Below, piece after piece: positions 26,762 through 35,788 of a stretch of 64,000 nt of DNA (position 1 is the first letter of the stretch; the number at the start of each line of letters is the position of its first letter). The notes beneath the pieces were generated by a model. It saw only the letters and a list, made by a program, of their open reading frames with translations. It was not told the origin of the DNA and made no database searches. The position numbers were made by a program, and so were the translations under genes. Origin of the DNA: Lutimonas saemankumensis (GTDB taxonomy: Bacteria; Bacteroidota; Bacteroidia; Flavobacteriales; Flavobacteriaceae); assembly GCF_020171465.1 (NCBI RefSeq), contig NZ_JAIUZR010000001.1:1-64000 (forward strand), written 5' to 3'.

Positions 26762-27883
26762 ATGGCCAATCAAGACTTAAAAACCAAAATTAAAACGGAA
26801 GAATATTTCGTTAATATGGGGCCTCAGCACCCGGCAGCTCATGGTGTTTTACGTTTGTTATTAACCATTGACGGAGAGATAATCAAAAATGTTGAGCCCG
26901 ATCTGGGATATATACATCGCTCTATCGAAAAAATGTGCGAAAGGGATAGTTATCAGCAAATCGTTCATCTCACAGACAGGATGGATTATTTGTCTTCTCA
27001 CATCAATAATGAGGCTGTTTGCCTGGCGGTAGAAAAAGGACTTGAAATAGAAGTTTCTGACCGTGTCAAAGTGATTCGTACCATTCTGGGTGAACTTACC
27101 CGAATCGCATCTCATTGTTTATGGTGGGGCGTAATGGGAATGGACCTCGGAGCATTAACTACCTATTTCTATGCTTTTAGGGATCGCGAGATGATCAACG
27201 ATATTTTTGAAGAAACCTGTGGTGCCAGGCTGACTATGAACTACAATGTTCCTGGTGGACTCATGTTTGATATTCATCCGAATTTTGTCAATCGAACCAA
27301 AGAGTTTATCAAGCATTTTAAAACTAAAATTCCTGAATACGATCGTCTGCTGACTGGAAATGTAATTTTTCAGAAAAGAACAAAAGGAGTAGGGATTCTC
27401 ACTAAAGAGGATGCTATTTCATTTGGTGTGACGGGCCCGGTTGCAAGAGGTTCTGGTTTTTCAAGTGATGTGAGAATACATCATCCTTACAGCGCCTATG
27501 ACCGCGTAGAATTTAAGGAAGCCTTATTAACAGAAGGAGATACTTTCGCGAGATATAAAGTAAGAATAATGGAAATGTGGGAGTCCATGTCAATTATTGA
27601 GCAATTGATCGATAATATTCCGGAAGGAGAAACCAAAACGACAACAAAAGCAGTAATCAAATTACCAAAAGGTGAATTTTACCAACGCGTTGAAACGGCA
27701 AGAGGGGAATTAGGGGTTTATATAAACAGCACCGGAACCAAAAATCCATACAGGCTAAAATTCCGCTCACCGGGATTTTCGAATTTGTCCGTTTTAAACC
27801 ATATTTCAAAAGGAAGTAAAATAGCCGATTTGGTAGCTACTATGGCTTCCTTTGATTTTGTAATTCCAGATATAGACCGCTAA
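26762..27883 (+). CDS. nuoD: NADH-quinone oxidoreductase subunit D
   Basis: A 373-residue 49-kDa-type subunit that lines the quinone site with NuoB. The N-terminal MGPQHPAAHGVLRL holds the conserved quinone-site His. YIHRSIEKMCE and GARLTMNYNVPGG follow. It is somewhat shorter than the roughly 400-residue proteobacterial form but complete at both ends (the C-terminus ends FDFVIPDIDR). Confidence 0.96.
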   Translation: MANQDLKTKIKTEEYFVNMGPQHPAAHGVLRLLLTIDGEIIKNVEPDLGYIHRSIEKMCERDSYQQIVHLTDRMDYLSSHINNEAVCLAVEKGLEIEVSDRVKVIRTILGELTRIASHCLWWGVMGMDLGALTTYFYAFRDREMINDIFEETCGARLTMNYNVPGGLMFDIHPNFVNRTKEFIKHFKTKIPEYDRLLTGNVIFQKRTKGVGILTKEDAISFGVTGPVARGSGFSSDVRIHHPYSAYDRVEFKEALLTEGDTFARYKVRIMEMWESMSIIEQLIDNIPEGETKTTTKAVIKLPKGEFYQRVETARGELGVYINSTGTKNPYRLKFRSPGFSNLSVLNHISKGSKIADLVATMASFDFVIPDIDR

Positions 27884-27899
27884 TAAGACTAATTTTTTA

Positions 27900-28967
27900 A
27901 TGATGAATTTAACATTAAGCATAACAAAAACAATAGGTGATTGGATTTACTCGATCATGCCTGAAAGTGCTGCTACGGTTACAATTTGGGTTTTAATTGC
28001 AGCAGCTTATCTCGCTCTATTTGCGGTAGCAGGATTGTATTTAGTATTGTTAGAACGCAAAGTGGCCGCTTGGTTTCAGCTGAGGTTAGGGCCAAACAGA
28101 GTAGGGCCCGGAGGAATGTTTCAAACTATGGCAGATGCCTTAAAACTGGTTTCCAAAGAATTGACAAGTACGGAAAGAGTGGACATTTTTTTGTTCAATT
28201 TAGCTCCTTTTTTTGTAATTGTTTCTGCATTAATAGCGATTAGCGTTTTACCTTTTTCAAGACAATTTCAGGCCTTTGATATCAATATAGGTGTGTTCTT
28301 TTTATTGGCAGTTTCTTCTATAGGTGTGATTGGGATTTTATTGGGAGGATGGGCCAGTAACAATAAGTTTGCCTTGATAGGTGCCATGCGAAGCGGATTA
28401 CAGACGATTAGTTATGAATTGTCCGTTGGGCTGTCCATCTTAACTATGGTATTGTTGACAGGAACATTGCAACTGTCTGAAATCATTGAAATACAAAGAA
28501 CCGGGGGCTGGTTGATCGTACAGGGACATATTCCTGCAATTATTGCCTTTATGATTTTTATGATAGCAGGAACAGCAGAAACCAATAGAGCACCTTTTGA
28601 TTTGGTAGAAGCAGAGTCTGAATTAGGGGCAGGTTTCCACACCGAATATTCAGGGATGAAATTTGCCTATTTCTTTTTAGCGGAATTTATCAATATGTTT
28701 ATTATTGCCTCCATAGCTGTGGTATTATTTTTTGGAGGATGGTTATCTCCCTTTGGAATCACCGATGATATTACATGGTTCCCTGAATCGATCTGGTTTT
28801 TGATTAAAGTACTGATCATTATCTTTTTGATGATGTGGTTCAGGTGGACTTTCCCTAGATTGAGGGTAGATCAGTTATTAACCCTGGAATGGAAGTATTT
28901 ATTGCCAATAAACTTGGTAAATATCGTAATAATGGCAATTGTAATTTGGTTGAATTGGATAATTTAA
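27900..28967 (+). CDS. nuoH: NADH-quinone oxidoreductase subunit H
   Basis: A 355-residue membrane subunit with eight helices that connects the quinone tunnel to the proton pumps. Signatures are LLERKVAAWFQLRLGPNRVGP, the acidic loop ETNRAPFDLVEAESELGAGFHTEYSG and MWFRWTFPRLRVDQLL. The second Met (27903) is an equally possible start. Confidence 0.96.
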   Translation: MMNLTLSITKTIGDWIYSIMPESAATVTIWVLIAAAYLALFAVAGLYLVLLERKVAAWFQLRLGPNRVGPGGMFQTMADALKLVSKELTSTERVDIFLFNLAPFFVIVSALIAISVLPFSRQFQAFDINIGVFFLLAVSSIGVIGILLGGWASNNKFALIGAMRSGLQTISYELSVGLSILTMVLLTGTLQLSEIIEIQRTGGWLIVQGHIPAIIAFMIFMIAGTAETNRAPFDLVEAESELGAGFHTEYSGMKFAYFFLAEFINMFIIASIAVVLFFGGWLSPFGITDDITWFPESIWFLIKVLIIIFLMMWFRWTFPRLRVDQLLTLEWKYLLPINLVNIVIMAIVIWLNWII

Positions 28968-28987
28968 TAAATGATTAAAGAACGATA

Positions 28988-29464
28988 ATGAGTTACTTTT
29001 CAGATATATATCACGGAATAAAAACCTTATTCACAGGAATGAGTGTTACCGGTGGATATTTTATTCGCGCTCGAAAGGGCAGTATAACACAACAATATCC
29101 GGATAACAGAGATAGTTTAAAAATGTTCGATCGGTTTCGAGGAGAAGTTGTAATGCCTCATGATGAAAATAATGAACACCATTGTACCGGATGTCAGAAA
29201 TGTGAAATAGCCTGTCCTAATGGTACCATTGAGATCGTCTGGGACAGACAGGTAGATCCGGCAACCGGAAAAAAGAAAAAAATGATCGATAAGCATATTT
29301 ACCATTTATCTATGTGTACCATGTGCGGTTTATGTATCGAAGCTTGCCCAACCGATGCCATTGTCTGGGCCCAGAATTATGAAAATTCTGTATATGACAG
29401 AAGCGCCCTAACTAAAGTATTGAATCAACCTGGCTCTAAGGTAAAAGCAGGAATAGAAGATTAA
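28988..29464 (+). CDS. nuoI: NADH-quinone oxidoreductase subunit I
   Basis: A 158-residue iron-sulfur subunit with two 4Fe-4S motifs: CTGCQKCEIACPNGTIE near residue 59 and CTMCGLCIEACPTDAI near residue 108. In complexes lacking NuoEFG this subunit and its neighbours are the likely docking surface for reduced ferredoxin (inference). Confidence 0.95.
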   Translation: MSYFSDIYHGIKTLFTGMSVTGGYFIRARKGSITQQYPDNRDSLKMFDRFRGEVVMPHDENNEHHCTGCQKCEIACPNGTIEIVWDRQVDPATGKKKKMIDKHIYHLSMCTMCGLCIEACPTDAIVWAQNYENSVYDRSALTKVLNQPGSKVKAGIED

Positions 29465-29468
29465 TAGT

Positions 29469-29975
29469 ATGGAAAGAATTGTATTTTATATTATTGCTTT
29501 GATCATGATCGTTTTCGCGATTAAAGCGGTTTCAAGTAGAAAAATGCTAAGAGCAGTGATTTACCTTTTATTCGTTTTGATAGGAATTGCAGGTATCTAT
29601 TTTCTGGTTGATTATGCCTTTATGGCTGCTATTCAATTGGCCGTTTATGGAGGTGGGGTGATCGTTTTGATCATTTTTTCTGTATTGCTGGTGCATCACA
29701 TTGAGCTCAGGCTCGAAGTTTCAAAAATGTCTCAGCGGATATTTGCAGGTTTACTCAGTGTGCTGGGACTTTCGGTTACTTTATATGCCCTATTTTCCTA
29801 TGAGTTTCAGTCGGTTGAAAATTACCGGGCTGTTGAGATAGCTGAAATTGGTAGAGGAATGTTGAGTTATGGCCCCGGAGGATTTATCCTTCCTTTTGAG
29901 GTGATCAGTGTATTGTTGGTTGCCGTAATGATAGGTGCCATTGTAATTGCAAAAGGTAAACGTTTAGAACAATAA
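29469..29975 (+). CDS. nuoJ: NADH-quinone oxidoreductase subunit J
   Basis: A 168-residue membrane subunit with five helices. The conserved third helix region is seen in AIQLAVYGGGVIVLIIFSVLLV. It is four bases downstream of nuoI. Confidence 0.93.
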   Translation: MERIVFYIIALIMIVFAIKAVSSRKMLRAVIYLLFVLIGIAGIYFLVDYAFMAAIQLAVYGGGVIVLIIFSVLLVHHIELRLEVSKMSQRIFAGLLSVLGLSVTLYALFSYEFQSVENYRAVEIAEIGRGMLSYGPGGFILPFEVISVLLVAVMIGAIVIAKGKRLEQ

Positions 29976-29987
29976 AATTAGAACCTA

Positions 29988-30305
29988 ATGATACAGGGAA
30001 TTAGCATATATGAGATCTTGACCTTGACTTCCATACTTTTTTTTGTCGGGGTTTACGGATTTTTAACAAGAAAGAATTTGATCACGATGTTGTTATCAAT
30101 TGAGCTGATACTGAATGCCTCGGCCATCAACTTTGTTGTGATCAACACTTATTTGTTTCCGGAAAATCTTCAGGGGGTATTCTTTTCGGTTTTTATAGTT
30201 GCCATAGCGGCGGCGGAAACGGCACTTGCCGTTGCGATCGTCATCAACTTGTATAAACTGATAACATCGGTCGAAGTCAAGGATACAGAAATAATGAAAT
30301 TTTGA
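29988..30305 (+). CDS. nuoK: NADH-quinone oxidoreductase subunit K
   Basis: A 105-residue membrane subunit with three helices. The buried Glu of ITMLLSIELILNASAINFV and the Glu of AAAETALAVAIVIN form part of the proton path. Length is normal. Confidence 0.95.
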   Translation: MIQGISIYEILTLTSILFFVGVYGFLTRKNLITMLLSIELILNASAINFVVINTYLFPENLQGVFFSVFIVAIAAAETALAVAIVINLYKLITSVEVKDTEIMKF

Positions 30306-30325
30306 ATCAGTGAAATAATCTAATT

Positions 30326-32245
30326 ATGGATTTTAGTTATACGATTTTAATTCCGCTTATCCCTTTAGCAGTATTCCTTTTGCTGGGGATCAATTACAAC
30401 CGCATCAAACCTGCCGTGTCCGGGTGGATTGGTTCTTTAGGACTTCTTGCAACCTTGGTTTTATCTTATTATACGGCTTATCAGTATTTCTTTGTAGCAG
30501 GCCAGCTGGATGGGGTTTATCAGTCATTCACGCATCAATGGAGATGGATGACTTTTAACGAATCGCTCTATATTGATATGGGAGTTCTCATTGACCAGAT
30601 ATCAGTAATGATGCTTATTGTAGTGTCGACAATTTCGTTTATGGTTCATCTATACAGTAGAGGCTATATGAAAGGAGATCCGGGTTACACAAAGTTTTTT
30701 GCTTACCTGTCTCTGTTCACGTTTTCCATGATGGGTCTGGTACTGGCAGTCAATTTATTTCAGATCTATATATTCTGGGAACTTGTGGGAGTATCATCAT
30801 TTTTACTGATCGGTTATTATTACACAAAACCTTCAGCCGTCTCCGCGGCAAAAAAAGCTTTTATAGTGACGCGATTTGCTGATCTCGGATTTTTGATCGG
30901 GATATTGATTATTGGTTATTATGGAGGATCTTTTGATTTTGCTATATTAAATGATCTGGATGGCAGCGTAATAGCAAATTGGGCATCTCTTTCTTTTATG
31001 GGGCTTTCCGTTATTACCTGGGGGCTATTACTGATTTTTATTGGAGGTGCCGGGAAATCAGCCATGTTTCCATTGCACATCTGGTTACCTGATGCCATGG
31101 AAGGGCCAACACCGGTATCGGCTCTGATACATGCTGCAACCATGGTTGTGGCGGGGGTATATCTGGTTGCCCGACTGTTTCCGCTATTCTATTTTGTGGA
31201 AGGCGGATATGCATTAAACGTTGTAGCCTGGGTTGGGGCTTTCTCTGCACTTTTTGCGGCAATCATAGCGCTAACACAAAACGATATAAAAAGGGTTCTG
31301 GCTTTTTCAACCATGTCTCAGATAGGTTATATGATGCTAGCCCTTGGTGTTTCCGGTTATTCAGGTCATGACGGGTTAGGTTATATGGCTTCCATGTTCC
31401 ACCTGTTCACTCATGCCATGTTTAAAGGCCTTCTCTTCCTAGGCGCCGGTTCAATAATCCATGCCATTCACAGCAATAATTTACAGGAGATGGGAGGCCT
31501 GAGGAAATACATGCCGATTACCCATATCACTTTTTTAATAGCTGCCTTATCAATTGCAGGATTTCCGGGATTTGCAGGTTTTTTCAGTAAAGATGAAATT
31601 CTGGTAGCCGCCTTTGAGCATAATCGACTCATCTATGTCATAGGTGTTCTTGTAGCCGGCCTTACCGCTTTTTACATGTTCAGATTGTATTTTGGAATTT
31701 TCTGGGGACCGAACAGGCAATACAAACACGCGCCTCATGAGTCTCCTGTTTCCATGACCGGGCCCATGATATTTTTGGCCTTCATGAGTGTTGCCGCAGG
31801 TTATGTGCATTTTAGCGAGTATGTTACTGCCGACAGGCAGCCCTTCGAGGCCCACCTGAATTATCCGCTTGCTGCAATAGCCGTGAGTGTGGGACTTTTT
31901 GGGATTATTCTGGCTTATTTGTTTTACAAAAAGCCAAGTAGTTTGCCCGATAAAACAGCAAAATCTTTTGGGCAATTGTACAAATGGGCGTTTGACAAGT
32001 TTTATTTTGATGAACTGTATTTATTTGTAACCAAACAGATCATCTTTAAGAGGATTTCTGCTCCATTTGCCTGGTTTGACAAGAATGTAGTGGACGGAAC
32101 CATGAATCTTATCGGAAATTCCACAGTATCGGGCTCGGAAAAAATCAAGAAAATTCAATCAGGACGGGTTCAGGATTATGCTTTTGCATTTATTGCAGGT
32201 GCCGTTATTCTGGCCATGATATTTATTTATAAATGGATTATTTAG
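30326..32245 (+). CDS. nuoL: NADH-quinone oxidoreductase subunit L
   Basis: A 639-residue antiporter-like proton-pumping subunit. The conserved Glu of IFWELVGVSSFLLIGYYY and the segment KSAMFPLHIWLPDAMEGPTPVSALIHAATMV are clear. The C-terminal part contains the amphipathic lateral-helix region and the last membrane helix at the very end. Confidence 0.96.
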   Translation: MDFSYTILIPLIPLAVFLLLGINYNRIKPAVSGWIGSLGLLATLVLSYYTAYQYFFVAGQLDGVYQSFTHQWRWMTFNESLYIDMGVLIDQISVMMLIVVSTISFMVHLYSRGYMKGDPGYTKFFAYLSLFTFSMMGLVLAVNLFQIYIFWELVGVSSFLLIGYYYTKPSAVSAAKKAFIVTRFADLGFLIGILIIGYYGGSFDFAILNDLDGSVIANWASLSFMGLSVITWGLLLIFIGGAGKSAMFPLHIWLPDAMEGPTPVSALIHAATMVVAGVYLVARLFPLFYFVEGGYALNVVAWVGAFSALFAAIIALTQNDIKRVLAFSTMSQIGYMMLALGVSGYSGHDGLGYMASMFHLFTHAMFKGLLFLGAGSIIHAIHSNNLQEMGGLRKYMPITHITFLIAALSIAGFPGFAGFFSKDEILVAAFEHNRLIYVIGVLVAGLTAFYMFRLYFGIFWGPNRQYKHAPHESPVSMTGPMIFLAFMSVAAGYVHFSEYVTADRQPFEAHLNYPLAAIAVSVGLFGIILAYLFYKKPSSLPDKTAKSFGQLYKWAFDKFYFDELYLFVTKQIIFKRISAPFAWFDKNVVDGTMNLIGNSTVSGSEKIKKIQSGRVQDYAFAFIAGAVILAMIFIYKWII

Positions 32246-32252
32246 TAATAGG

Positions 32253-33740
32253 ATGGATATACTAAGCTTATTTGTTGTCGTACCGGTCATAACTATTTTG
32301 GTTTTGATATTTTCAAAGAATTTGAAACAATCCAGAGTGATCGCCGCTGTTGGAATGATGGTACAATTTTTAATGTCATTGAACCTGATATATGCCTATG
32401 TTCAGGAAAGAAAAGTGAATGACGATATCATGGTTTTCATGAAAGATTATATGTGGTTTGAAAGGTTTAATATCCATTATACCATAGGGGTAGACGGGAT
32501 ATCTGTTGCCATGATCGTACTGGCCTCCATTGTGGTGCTGGCAGGTGTTTTTATTTCCTGGAAAATGGAAGATTTGCATAAAGAGTTTTTTATTGCACTA
32601 ATTGTATTGGCAACCGGGGTATTTGGATTTTTTATCTCAATAGACCTGTTTACCATGTTCCTGTTCTATGAAATTGCTGTGATTCCGATGTTTTTACTTA
32701 TTGGGATCTGGGGTTCCGGACCAAAGGAATATTCAGCCATGAAACTTACACTGATGCTTATGGGAGCCTCCGCTCTTTTACTGGTCGGAATTTTAGGGAT
32801 CTATTTTAATTCTAATCCGGAAGGTGGAGCATTAACGTATAATATTCTTGAAATAGCTCAGGTCAATATTCCTTATGAAGCTCAAAATCTTTTTTTTCCA
32901 TTAACTTTTATCGGATTTGCGGTTTTAGGTGCCCTGTTTCCTTTCCATACCTGGTCTCCTGACGGTCACGCTTCGGCTCCAACGGCTGTATCTATGTTGC
33001 ACGCTGGCGTATTGATGAAACTTGGTGGATATGGCGTATTTCGTGTAGCTATGTACCTCCTACCTGCAGGAGCAATTTCCTGGTCAAACTTTTTTATTGT
33101 TTTATCAGTGATAGGTGTTTTTTATGGTGCCCTGGCAGCCATTAAACAAACCGATTTAAAATATATCAATGCGTACTCCTCTGTAAGTCACTTGGGAATG
33201 GTATTATTTGCCCTGCTGATGGTCAACAAAACCGCATGGAACGGAGCAATTTTGCAATCTTTATCCCATGGGTTTATGACAGCTTTATTTTTTGCTTTGA
33301 TTGGAATGATCTATGGTAGGACGCATACGCGTGACGTGAGAAAAATGAGTGGTCTTTTAAAAGTAATCCCCTTTATTTCAGCCATGTATGTAATTGCAGG
33401 CCTGGCTTCTCTTGGATTGCCGGGATTCAGCGGTTTTATGGCAGAAATGCAAATATTTGTGGGTGCATTTGAGCATCCTGATATGTTCCACAGGGTGGCA
33501 ACAATAATTACAGTTTCCGCAATTGTAGTGACAGCGGTTTATATTTTACGCGTTGTTGGGATGATGTTGATGGGCCCCGTAAAAAATGAAGAGTTTAACC
33601 AGTTTGAAAAGGCAACCTGGTATGAAAGGGTAGGGGTCATCCTCTTGCTCATTCCTATTGTTTTTATGGGTGTCACTCCTATCTGGTTGAGCGACATGAT
33701 CAGAGAGAGTTTAACCCCGTTTATTGAGCGACTGGTTTAA
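32253..33740 (+). CDS. nuoM: NADH-quinone oxidoreductase subunit M
   Basis: A 495-residue antiporter-like proton-pumping subunit with about fourteen helices. Signatures are FLFYEIAVIPMFLLIGIWG and the segment TWSPDGHASAPTAVSMLHAGVLMKLGGYG. It begins seven bases after nuoL. Confidence 0.96.
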   Translation: MDILSLFVVVPVITILVLIFSKNLKQSRVIAAVGMMVQFLMSLNLIYAYVQERKVNDDIMVFMKDYMWFERFNIHYTIGVDGISVAMIVLASIVVLAGVFISWKMEDLHKEFFIALIVLATGVFGFFISIDLFTMFLFYEIAVIPMFLLIGIWGSGPKEYSAMKLTLMLMGASALLLVGILGIYFNSNPEGGALTYNILEIAQVNIPYEAQNLFFPLTFIGFAVLGALFPFHTWSPDGHASAPTAVSMLHAGVLMKLGGYGVFRVAMYLLPAGAISWSNFFIVLSVIGVFYGALAAIKQTDLKYINAYSSVSHLGMVLFALLMVNKTAWNGAILQSLSHGFMTALFFALIGMIYGRTHTRDVRKMSGLLKVIPFISAMYVIAGLASLGLPGFSGFMAEMQIFVGAFEHPDMFHRVATIITVSAIVVTAVYILRVVGMMLMGPVKNEEFNQFEKATWYERVGVILLLIPIVFMGVTPIWLSDMIRESLTPFIERLV

Positions 33741-33816
33741 AAATTGGTTTTTGCCTCAGAAGTTGAGGTGATTGATAAAAAGGATAATAATTAGAATACA
33801 AGTAATAATTGAAGAT

Positions 33817-35232
33817 ATGGATTTAGGAGGGTTTTTATTAATGAGACAAGAGCTGATCTTGCTGGCAGTACTCCTGCTTCTTGTGATTATGGAAATTTTC
33901 ATGAGCAATAAACAAACACTGGTTAATGTGGGGATAGGATTGTTTGGCCTTCATACAGTGATTGGGTTCATGCACCTGGATGACGGGTCTTTATTTGGAG
34001 GAATGTTTCATACAACACAACTGATTCATCTTTTTAAAAATGTATTGAATGTTGGGGTGCTGATCATATTGTTACAGTCTTCGGGATGGATAAAAGAGGT
34101 ACTGGTTAAAGAACATAAATCAACCGAGTTTTTTATGATGATGTTTTCATCCTTACTCGGAATGTATTTTATGATTTCTTCGGGTGATTTCCTCATGTTT
34201 TATCTGGGTCTGGAGCTTTCTGCGCTCCCTATTGCGGCACTGGTGGCATTTGAGACCAATAAAAGGGTTTCTGCAGAGGCCGGTATCAAATTTATATTGT
34301 CATCCGCGTTGGCTTCAGGAACTTCGGTTTTTGGAGTATCATTGATCTATGCTACAACAGGAAGCATATATTTTGCAGAAATAGTCTCGCTTTTAACCTA
34401 TTCAAATCTAAGTCTGCTCGGGTTCATATTTTTCTTTTCTGGGCTCGCTTTTAAAATTTCTCTTGTACCCTTCCATTTCTGGACAGCGGATGTTTATCAG
34501 GGAGCACCCATTGGGGTTACTTCCTATTTATCAGTAATTTCAAAAGGATCGGCCGTTTTGATTTTGATGATTATCGTTTTCACGGTGATGAAGCCATTTG
34601 ATATAATAAGCACCAATTTGCTCTACATGGTCTCCATAGCCACCATGTTCATAGGTAACCTATTTGCTTTGAGGCAGCAGAATATGAAACGATTTCTTGC
34701 TTTTTCATCGATAGCCCAGGCAGGGTTTATTTTGTTGGGAATGCTGTCAAATGATCAGCTGGGGGTATCTACTGTTGTTTACTTTGTTTCTATTTATGTA
34801 TTTACCAATCTGGCTGCATTTGGTGTTATTCAGGCCATTTCATCTCAAACCGGAAAAGAAAACATGAGTGATTACGAAGGCCTTTACAGAACAAATCCAA
34901 AACTGAGCCTGGTGATGATGCTGGCACTTTTCTCTCTGGCAGGAATTCCTCCTGTTGCAGGATTTTTTGGAAAGTTCTTTTTATTCACTGCTGCGGCCAG
35001 TCAGGGAATGTACCTGCTTGTGTTTATAGCCGTTGTGAATGTAACCATCTCGTTATACTATTATTTATTGGTAGTAAGGGCCATTTTTCTCAGAAAAAGC
35101 GATACGCCAATACCCTATTTCAAAAGTAGTGTAAGTATGAAACTGGGTATTTTGATAGCGGTTGTTGGTGTCCTCTTTATAGGTGTTTACAGCCCGGTGT
35201 ATGATTATATTTATCAACTAAGTATTTTTTAA
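33817..35232 (+). CDS. nuoN: NADH-quinone oxidoreductase subunit N
   Basis: A 471-residue antiporter-like proton-pumping subunit. It contains MFYLGLELSALPIAALVAFE and FHFWTADVYQGAPIGVTSYLS, the family's ion-channel motifs. The frame is open back to a TTG at 33772, but the ATG at 33817 (MDLGGFLLM) gives the expected hydrophilic N-terminus; an ATG at 33841 is the other option. It is the last named subunit; a small unknown gene follows after four bases. Confidence 0.94.
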   Translation: MDLGGFLLMRQELILLAVLLLLVIMEIFMSNKQTLVNVGIGLFGLHTVIGFMHLDDGSLFGGMFHTTQLIHLFKNVLNVGVLIILLQSSGWIKEVLVKEHKSTEFFMMMFSSLLGMYFMISSGDFLMFYLGLELSALPIAALVAFETNKRVSAEAGIKFILSSALASGTSVFGVSLIYATTGSIYFAEIVSLLTYSNLSLLGFIFFFSGLAFKISLVPFHFWTADVYQGAPIGVTSYLSVISKGSAVLILMIIVFTVMKPFDIISTNLLYMVSIATMFIGNLFALRQQNMKRFLAFSSIAQAGFILLGMLSNDQLGVSTVVYFVSIYVFTNLAAFGVIQAISSQTGKENMSDYEGLYRTNPKLSLVMMLALFSLAGIPPVAGFFGKFFLFTAAASQGMYLLVFIAVVNVTISLYYYLLVVRAIFLRKSDTPIPYFKSSVSMKLGILIAVVGVLFIGVYSPVYDYIYQLSIF

Positions 35233-35236
35233 ACTT

Positions 35237-35563
35237 ATGGCTTTAGAAGGAAAACATATGTTTGGTGCAATTGGTGATACTCGGGTCACCTTTGTCGAGA
35301 AAAAAATTGACCAGGATCGAATGGAATTTTTGAAGAAACTTCTTGAAGTTAATGATTTCGAGGTCCTAGTTCAAGAAGAAAAACGAAAAAGTGAAGAGGA
35401 ACCACAGCTTTACACCATCGGAGTTACTGATATGGTATTTAACCCTACTGTATATGTTTTTCAAAGGCGTTTAAAAACACTTGATGGAAACCATATTGTG
35501 AATCAGGAATACTGGAATCAATTATCTGAGGATACCAAGCCGCAGTACTGGAAAAATTCTTGA
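35237..35563 (+). CDS. Small protein of unknown function at the end of the nuo operon
   Basis: A 108-residue soluble protein with mixed strands and helices, no cysteines, no signal peptide and no membrane helix. The N-terminal half is basic and acidic in alternation (RVTFVEKKIDQDRMEFLKK). The second half has DMVFNPTVYVFQRRLKT and ends in KPQYWKNS. I recognise no family. It starts four bases after the nuoN stop, so it is translated from the complex I transcript. An accessory or assembly role for the complex is possible by position only. Confidence 0.7.
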   Translation: MALEGKHMFGAIGDTRVTFVEKKIDQDRMEFLKKLLEVNDFEVLVQEEKRKSEEEPQLYTIGVTDMVFNPTVYVFQRRLKTLDGNHIVNQEYWNQLSEDTKPQYWKNS

Positions 35564-35595
35564 CATTCACGATTTTTTGAATGGATTTATTGATA

Positions 35596-35628
35596 CAATT
35601 AAGAATCAATGATTTCTATACTTAATTG
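35596..35628. other. Stem-loop after the nuo operon
   Basis: CAATTAAG at 35596-35603 pairs with CTTAATTG at 35621-35628 around a 17-base loop, followed by a short T-rich stretch. It may be a weak terminator for the nuo transcript. The 225 bases from 35564 to 35788 contain no gene. Confidence 0.35.
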
Positions 35629-35738
35629 ATTGATTTTTGAAAAAATTATTCTTGAATCTTTAAGTGGTATTTATATTCGGAGACAATATTTTTAGAATAC
35701 CATAATTATTTATATATTAAAAAATTCAAACTAATAAT

Positions 35739-35774
35739 GTTATACCGTTGTTTATCAGTGGTATAACTTTTTTT
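35739..35774 (+). terminator. Terminator-like hairpin just ahead of the glycogen operon
   Basis: GTTATACC and GGTATAAC form an 8-bp stem around a 13-base loop, followed by seven T. It ends only about 15 bases before the glgA N-half ATG. It may end read-through from nuo, or act as a leader hairpin controlling the glg operon. No TAnnTTTG promoter was found between it and the gene. Confidence 0.6.
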
Positions 35775-35788
35775 GTCAGTTAATTATT

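Noticed and set aside
31550-31975. A 141-residue minus-strand frame inside nuoL.
   Set aside because: It is antisense to a well-conserved subunit, with composition of a shadow frame.
33772-33816. TTG at 33772 as the nuoN start.
   Set aside because: The added residues are basic and not family-like, and ATG codons at 33817 and 33841 give normal N-termini.
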